NCBI RefSeq assembly: GCF_040833975.1
Contig: NZ_CP162130.1
Location: 2,440,001-2,504,000, forward strand
Length of the DNA stretch: 64,000 nucleotides
Origin: Leptospira sp. WS92.C1
GTDB lineage: Bacteria; Spirochaetota; Leptospiria; Leptospirales; Leptospiraceae
Reading direction: 5' to 3'
Shown here: positions 59,697-64,000 of the stretch, piece after piece
How positions within the stretch are numbered: position 1 is the stretch's first letter
Layout: each line of letters begins with the position of its first letter
The notes under the pieces: model-generated
The model's input: the letters and a program-made list of their open reading frames with translations, nothing else
The model's database searches: none
What the model was told of the DNA's origin: nothing
Program-made: the position numbers and the translations under genes

Positions 59697-60962
59697 TTAT
59701 TCGGTTTGAAATTTAAATTTTAATACGTGCAATAAATTGTCTTCCTTTACGGTCAATCCCCCCGTTTTAGTTCGAATCTTATTCTCCTGAGGAGTGTATT
59801 CGTAATACATTTCCGAGAAATCCTGATTGAAGATAACGCTCTCGGGATGAAAAAAATCTTTTTCATACGTTTCGATCCATGCCACAATATTTGTCTCATA
59901 CTTTTTTTTTAACGTAGCGGCTGAAAAAACTTCCAAACCCGGATGTCTGCTCGCATTACTAGCAAATACAAACAATTCTCCCTTTGGTTGGTATAGAATT
60001 TTGTGAATTCCAGGATGAGACTTAGCTGTCTGAATCACTTTTTGACTTTTCATCTCGTATTTTTGTATGATCCCGGTTTGATTGCTTCCCATATACAGAT
60101 ACTGATTGTCCGAGCTAAAAGCGGCTCCATAACAAGTTCTTTGAATCGGAATTGTTTTTACTAAATTTCTTTCCAGATCGACGATGTATCCCTTTACCGG
60201 AACGTTTACAATTTCTTCGTATTCCGCAAAGAAGAAATACTTGGAATCTAGGCTTGAAAAATGATAAATATTCATTGCTTCGGCGCGTTTGCCCGCCTCT
60301 CGATCAAATTCAAAATCCGATTTTAATTTCCAATTTTTCAGATCCATACTAAAAAATCGAATCTTCTGAGTAGCGATATTAAAAAAATAGAACTCAGTCG
60401 CTTCCGGATCTAAACCGATCGGAGTATAAATATTCTTTTCAGGATATTCAAATTTAATCCTCGATCCGAAAGGTTTTTCTTCGGTTAAATTCCAACGAAA
60501 TAAAAAATATGACTCTTTTTTAAAAGCAACATCTTGATACGATTGTTGCACGGATAAAACGATCGTGTCGTCTCCAGGAACATAACGAATCAAAGAAAGA
60601 TAAAATAAGTTTTTTCGATTTGCAAACTCTTCCGGGAAAAATTTCATTATCTTTTTGAAATCTATTTTTAAAAAAGAATATTTCCCCTTTTGTGTATCAA
60701 AGAGCAGGAATTTTATGGGAACATTTTCACGATAATTTAAATCGATATATTCTCCCCCCTTCGACAATGTCATATAAATTAAATTTTTTCGATCCACTAA
60801 AAATGAATACGATCCAAATTTGCTTTCCGACTTATCAAATTGTAATGCTTCTATGGATTCGATTGGATTTTTTGGTTTGCTTGGCTCCATCTTGTCCCGA
60901 GCAGAATTGGAAAATCCCAGGATAAAAATAACAATCAATAAACCGGTTCTTAACTTTTGCAT
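59697..60962 (-). CDS. Secreted protein with propeller-like repeats
   Basis: A 421-residue protein with a signal sequence (1-20, QKLRTGLLIVIFILGFSNSA). The body alternates short beta segments with Tyr and Phe (KFGSYSFLVDRKNLIYMTLS, NQYLYMGSNQTGIIQKYEMK, GELFVFASNASRHPGLEVFS), a pattern of beta-propeller or WD-like folds. No family name fits with confidence. Likely exported to the periplasm or surface. Alone on the minus strand. Confidence 0.55.
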   Translation of the reverse strand: MQKLRTGLLIVIFILGFSNSARDKMEPSKPKNPIESIEALQFDKSESKFGSYSFLVDRKNLIYMTLSKGGEYIDLNYRENVPIKFLLFDTQKGKYSFLKIDFKKIMKFFPEEFANRKNLFYLSLIRYVPGDDTIVLSVQQSYQDVAFKKESYFLFRWNLTEEKPFGSRIKFEYPEKNIYTPIGLDPEATEFYFFNIATQKIRFFSMDLKNWKLKSDFEFDREAGKRAEAMNIYHFSSLDSKYFFFAEYEEIVNVPVKGYIVDLERNLVKTIPIQRTCYGAAFSSDNQYLYMGSNQTGIIQKYEMKSQKVIQTAKSHPGIHKILYQPKGELFVFASNASRHPGLEVFSAATLKKKYETNIVAWIETYEKDFFHPESVIFNQDFSEMYYEYTPQENKIRTKTGGLTVKEDNLLHVLKFKFQTE

Positions 60963-61286
60963 AGTATCTCTTTTTTAAAAATAGATTTTTTCACTTTTTT
61001 ATTAGGAATTAATTTATTTACAATACGAAGACAATTTCCGAATTATAAAATTGTGTCCAAACTCAACTGCAAATCTTAGAATTAAAAAATTTCTGCGAAA
61101 GAAAGGATAATTGTAAAAAGAAGGAGTTCCTACTTTTTTAGAAAACATCGAATTCTTTTCGTTAAATAGTTGTTCCGACAAAGTATCCTCTATAAAAAAA
61201 GAATTGCCGCGGACTTAAAGTCCGTTCCGAAATAAATTACGGCAAAGCAGAATTTTTCCGAATGTCCGAATCGATTCTCATTCTAT
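60963..61286. other. Intergenic region with a palindrome copy
   Basis: No gene. It holds CGGACTTAAAGTCCG at 61210-61224, the last copy of this family in the window, preceded by TTGTTCCGACAAA. A GGAGTTCCTAC stretch near 61122 belongs to the other palindrome family. Confidence 0.55.
61210..61224. repeat. Dispersed palindrome, CGGACTTNAAGTCCG family
   Basis: CGGACTTAAAGTCCG, identical in its 15 bases to the copy at 4771-4785; flanks TTGTTCCGACAAA (upstream) and TTCCGAAATAAA (downstream) also match. Confidence 0.7.
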
Positions 61287-61883
61287 TCAACTTTTACCGA
61301 CCAAAACCTCCATCATCTCCGATTTGAGTTCCTGAAAGTATTCGTTTTTTCCGGTGATTCGATACAGTTGAGCGCTTCCTTGAAATAACTTCAGGATCTT
61401 TTTGGCAGCTGCAAGAGAATCAACGAAAGGACCCAAGTTTCCTTTTTTCTTTTCGGATCCGAAATAGGATTCCAGAATTTTGATCCAACCTTGCAGAATC
61501 TTATCCGCAACCAATTCAAATTCTTCGTTTTTTTCATCCACACTGTTTAGAAAACGAGCAACCGGACAGCCGATGAATTTTCCGCTCTTGACCTGTTTTA
61601 ACAAAAGACCGTTCCAGATTTGGATAAATTCTTCCCAAGTCGCAGAGCGATCCATTATTCTCTGAAGGCCATTCTCAAAATTCTCTCCTTGTAATTTGAG
61701 ATACTCTAAGGCAATTTCTTCCTTGGATTGAAAATAACGATAAAAACTTGCCTTATGAGTTCCGGAATCGGCAATCAATTGATTTGTGGAAGTTCCGGAA
61801 TATCCCCTATGATAAAAAAGATCCAGGGCAGAGGTCATCAATCGATCATACGGATTGCTTTGTTTTTCTTGATTCTGACCCAT
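61287..61883 (-). CDS. TetR-family transcriptional repressor
   Basis: A 198-residue repressor from the ATG at 61883 (MGQNQEKQSNP); a longer frame to 61919 is possible but runs into the operator region. The N-terminal helix-turn-helix is clear (SALDLFYHRGYSGTSTNQLI, ADSGTHKASFYRYFQSKEEI) and the rest is the ligand-binding helical body. It is divergent from an enoyl-CoA hydratase gene; the two matching operators between them fit control of both genes, with an acyl-CoA or a similar effector as a guess. Confidence 0.88.
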   Translation of the reverse strand: MGQNQEKQSNPYDRLMTSALDLFYHRGYSGTSTNQLIADSGTHKASFYRYFQSKEEIALEYLKLQGENFENGLQRIMDRSATWEEFIQIWNGLLLKQVKSGKFIGCPVARFLNSVDEKNEEFELVADKILQGWIKILESYFGSEKKKGNLGPFVDSLAAAKKILKLFQGSAQLYRITGKNEYFQELKSEMMEVLVGKS

Positions 61884-61936
61884 TAAAGATAAGAATCCTG
61901 GAAGCCAAAAAAAGTTCAAGAAAAATGAAAAAATGA

Positions 61937-61952
61937 TAGACTAAAGAGTCTA
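61937..61952. promoter_or_regulatory. TetR-type operator 1
   Basis: TAGACT-AAAG-AGTCTA, a perfect half-site pair around 4 bases. It shares its half-sites with the second site. Confidence 0.75.
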
Positions 61953-61971
61953 TATCTAATTCAAACAAGGA

Positions 61972-61987
61972 TAGACTATTTAGTCTA
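61972..61987. promoter_or_regulatory. TetR-type operator 2
   Basis: TAGACT-ATTT-AGTCTA, extended by GGA and TCC into a longer palindrome. Centre to centre 35 bases from operator 1. It lies 15 bases upstream of the enoyl-CoA hydratase start codon, so binding would cover the start of that transcript. Confidence 0.78.
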
Positions 61988-62002
61988 TCCAAGGAATCAA
62001 CA

Positions 62003-62788
62003 ATGTCAGACCTCGTTCTCACAGAAAAAAAAGGACCGATCCTTCATATCGTCTTTAACAGACCGGAGGAAAGAAACGCATTTAACGTGGATATGCTCTA
62101 CGCGCTCAGCAGAGCTTACGATCAAATGGAAGCGGACCCAGAAGTGCGAGTCGGTTTAGTCTATGCAAACGGCAAACATTTCACACTCGGTTTGGATCTG
62201 AAGAATGTGGCGGAATTTTTAAAACGGGAAAGAGCTTTTCCTCTTCCACCCGAAAGTATCAATCCTTGGGGAACAACAGAAAATCGAACCCGAACTAAAC
62301 CGGTCGTCTGTGCTGCACACGGAATGTGTATCACTTTAGGAATCGAACTTTTACTCGCGAGCGATATCCGAATCGCCGCAAAACGCACCGTTTTTGCACA
62401 GGTGGAAGTTCAAAGAGGGATTTTCCCGTTCGGCGGAGGAACTATGCGCTGGCCTGCTCAATGCGGTTGGGGAAACGCGATGAAATACATTCTTACGGGT
62501 GATCCGTTTGAAGCGGATGAAGCCTATCGTATCGGTTTGATCCAGGAAGTCGTGGAAAAAGACCAACTGATCCAAAGAGGAATCGAACTTGCCGAAAAAA
62601 TTGCGGCTCAGGCTCCTCTTGGGGTGTATGCAACATTAAAATCCTCTCTCGAATCGGTTGCGTTAGGCGAATCTGTAGCAGCCAAAAATCTGTTTCCCCA
62701 ACTCTTGGCACTCATGGATTCGGAAGACGCAAAAGAAGGTCTCTTATCCTTTGTCGAAAAAAGATCGGCTGTTTTTCATGGGAAATAG
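62003..62788 (+). CDS. Enoyl-CoA hydratase/isomerase (crotonase) family protein
   Basis: A 261-residue crotonase: HIVFNRPEERNAFNVDMLYA, HFTLGLDLKN (oxyanion hole) and HGMCITLGIELLLASDIRIA, then QRGIFPFGGGTMRWPAQCGW. The second catalytic Glu position is not in the usual spot, so the reaction is not certain (hydratase, isomerase or other). AAGGA lies 8 bases before the ATG. Likely under the TetR repressor. The next gene lies 90 bases downstream. Confidence 0.88.
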   Translation: MSDLVLTEKKGPILHIVFNRPEERNAFNVDMLYALSRAYDQMEADPEVRVGLVYANGKHFTLGLDLKNVAEFLKRERAFPLPPESINPWGTTENRTRTKPVVCAAHGMCITLGIELLLASDIRIAAKRTVFAQVEVQRGIFPFGGGTMRWPAQCGWGNAMKYILTGDPFEADEAYRIGLIQEVVEKDQLIQRGIELAEKIAAQAPLGVYATLKSSLESVALGESVAAKNLFPQLLALMDSEDAKEGLLSFVEKRSAVFHGK

Positions 62789-62878
62789 TTTATTCTAAAT
62801 TTTAAATATTTTAAAAAAATAATTATCGAATATTCAAACTACTGAATTTTTATACAATTTTTTAACAAAGGATGAGTC

Positions 62879-63910
62879 ATGAAACGAATCGTATTCAAAA
62901 AGAAAAATGTATTAGAGTGGGAAAACGTCGCTGAACCTACAATCCGCGGAACCGATCAAGCGATCGTAAAACCGATCGCGGTCTCGCGTTGCGATCTGGA
63001 CATTCCGATCCTCCAGGGGCATACTTTGATGCGTCCCGGATTTCCGATCGGTCACGAATTTGTAGGCGAGATCGAAGAAACCAGTCCCGAAATCGCAACT
63101 CAATATCCCAAAGGAACCAAGGTCATCATTCCATTCCAGATTTCCTGCGGGCTTTGTCCCGATTGTGCTGGAGGACATTCTAAAGCTTGTACTTCAGTTT
63201 CTCCTATGAGCCATTACGGGATGGGGTCTTCCGCAAAGGAATTCGGAGGGGCTCTTTCGGAAAAAATTTGGATTCCTTACGCAAAACAAATGCTCATTCC
63301 CTTACCTCAAGGACTCGATCCGATCGCACTTGCCGGAATCAGCGATAATATCGTCGAAGCCTGGAAGCTCGTTGGCCAATGGTTAGAGAAAAAACCGAAT
63401 TCTCCCGTAATGATTCTCGGCGGCTTTGCTTCCAGTATCTCTTTGTATTCCGCTTCGCTCGCGGTCGGAATGGGCTCATCGGAGGTTTTATTTTTAGACA
63501 ATGACCCGGAAAGATTGAAGATCGCCGACTCACTTGGAGCCACTGCAGTTTCTTATTCTACGCTTCCCAAATCCTGGGAAAAGAAATTTCCTTTGATCGC
63601 GGATTGTCACGGGCTTAAGGAAGGATTGGATTTTTCTCTAAGATCCCTCTCCACGGAGGGAATCTACGGCTCCGCTTCCATATTCTGGACCAATAAATTA
63701 GAGATTCCTTATTTAGAATTGTATAATACTGGATCGACTCTTAAAATCGGTAGAGTGGATTCTCGGGAACACATCCCTAAGATTCTCAATAAAATATCCG
63801 AAAAAAAGATCGAACCCGAAAAAGTGGTCACCCAAACCTGCAGTTTTGAAGAAGCGATCGACGCCTGGATGGAACCCGCCGTCAAATTGGTCGTAAAAAT
63901 GGACTCATAA
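62879..63910 (+). CDS. Zinc-dependent alcohol dehydrogenase (MDR family)
   Basis: A 343-residue zinc MDR dehydrogenase. The catalytic zinc region is SRCDLDIP (Cys) and GHEFVGEIEE (His-Glu); the structural zinc lobe is CGLCPDCAGGHSKAC. The NAD-binding fold (MILGGFASSISLYSASLAVG) has a less typical glycine pattern. It is 90 bases after the crotonase gene and may belong to the same TetR-controlled unit. Substrate unknown. Confidence 0.88.
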   Translation: MKRIVFKKKNVLEWENVAEPTIRGTDQAIVKPIAVSRCDLDIPILQGHTLMRPGFPIGHEFVGEIEETSPEIATQYPKGTKVIIPFQISCGLCPDCAGGHSKACTSVSPMSHYGMGSSAKEFGGALSEKIWIPYAKQMLIPLPQGLDPIALAGISDNIVEAWKLVGQWLEKKPNSPVMILGGFASSISLYSASLAVGMGSSEVLFLDNDPERLKIADSLGATAVSYSTLPKSWEKKFPLIADCHGLKEGLDFSLRSLSTEGIYGSASIFWTNKLEIPYLELYNTGSTLKIGRVDSREHIPKILNKISEKKIEPEKVVTQTCSFEEAIDAWMEPAVKLVVKMDS

Positions 63911-64000
63911 TCTCGCGCAAACTCGTATGTATCTTTGACTCTTACTTACATACGTTTCTTCGTCGGAAACAAAAGTCTCCAGCATTTTTTTGAAACCGTA

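Overview
The window is a chromosomal segment of a spirochaete, almost certainly a Leptospira. The evidence is the periplasmic-flagellum gene order (fliF-fliG-fliH-fliI-fliJ-flbB on one strand and fliN-O-P-Q-R-flhB-flhA-flhF-flhG-fliA-fapA on the other), the many short palindromic intergenic repeats, an IS4-family element and lipoprotein or Leptospira-type hypothetical genes. I cannot fix the species without a search.

Layout. 1-4.6 kb: a TPR protein, a small frameshifted ORF and a polytopic chemoreceptor. 4.9-15 kb: a helicase-associated-domain protein on the minus strand, then a tight plus-strand run of UbiB-like kinase, feoA, feoB, an LtaS/MdoB-type phosphotransferase, a NeuB-family sialic-acid-like synthase and an M23 peptidase, most joined by ATGA-type overlaps. 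15-18 kb is decayed DNA: a frameshifted FliF-like remnant, a membrane-protein gene split by one in-frame TAG, and repeats. 18-25 kb: the MS-ring, switch and export-ATPase operon, with a strong terminator between fliH and fliI. 25-29 kb: accessory genes (DUF4256, DoxX-like, ArsR plus SRPBCC with a perfect operator, a PH-like membrane protein). 29-44.5 kb: a long minus-strand operon from fliN through the export gate (fliO/P/Q/R, flhB, flhA), flagellar placement GTPases (flhF, flhG), sigma-28, FapA and three less known genes to a RemA-like protein and guanylate kinase. 44.7-56.6 kb: DUF971, a transporter-phosphatidylserine decarboxylase fusion, an outer-surface candidate, a 7TM-PAS-HATPase sensor, a sterol-desaturase-like hydroxylase, a short-chain dehydrogenase, a GST, an M3 oligopeptidase and a lipoprotein. 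56.6-58.2 kb: an IS4-family (IS50-like) element inserted in a copy of a dispersed repeat. 58.2-64 kb: a MaoC-like hydratase with a tiny coupled ORF, a propeller-like secreted protein, a TetR regulator with two matched operators, an enoyl-CoA hydratase and a zinc alcohol dehydrogenase.

The two flagellar operons together supply the MS ring, part of the switch, the complete inner-membrane export gate, the export ATPase complex, the collar protein FlbB, number and placement control, and the late sigma factor. FliM, hook, rod and filament genes are not in the window. The most unusual observations are a 16-bp hairpin that buries the ribosome binding site of the UbiB-like gene, dispersed palindromes that supply the ribosome binding sites of flhB and the DUF971 gene, a gmk with no standard start codon, the FliF remnant, the TAG-split gene, the FeoB with an altered G4 motif, and the transporter-decarboxylase fusion. 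I did not find a clear new defence or biosynthetic system.
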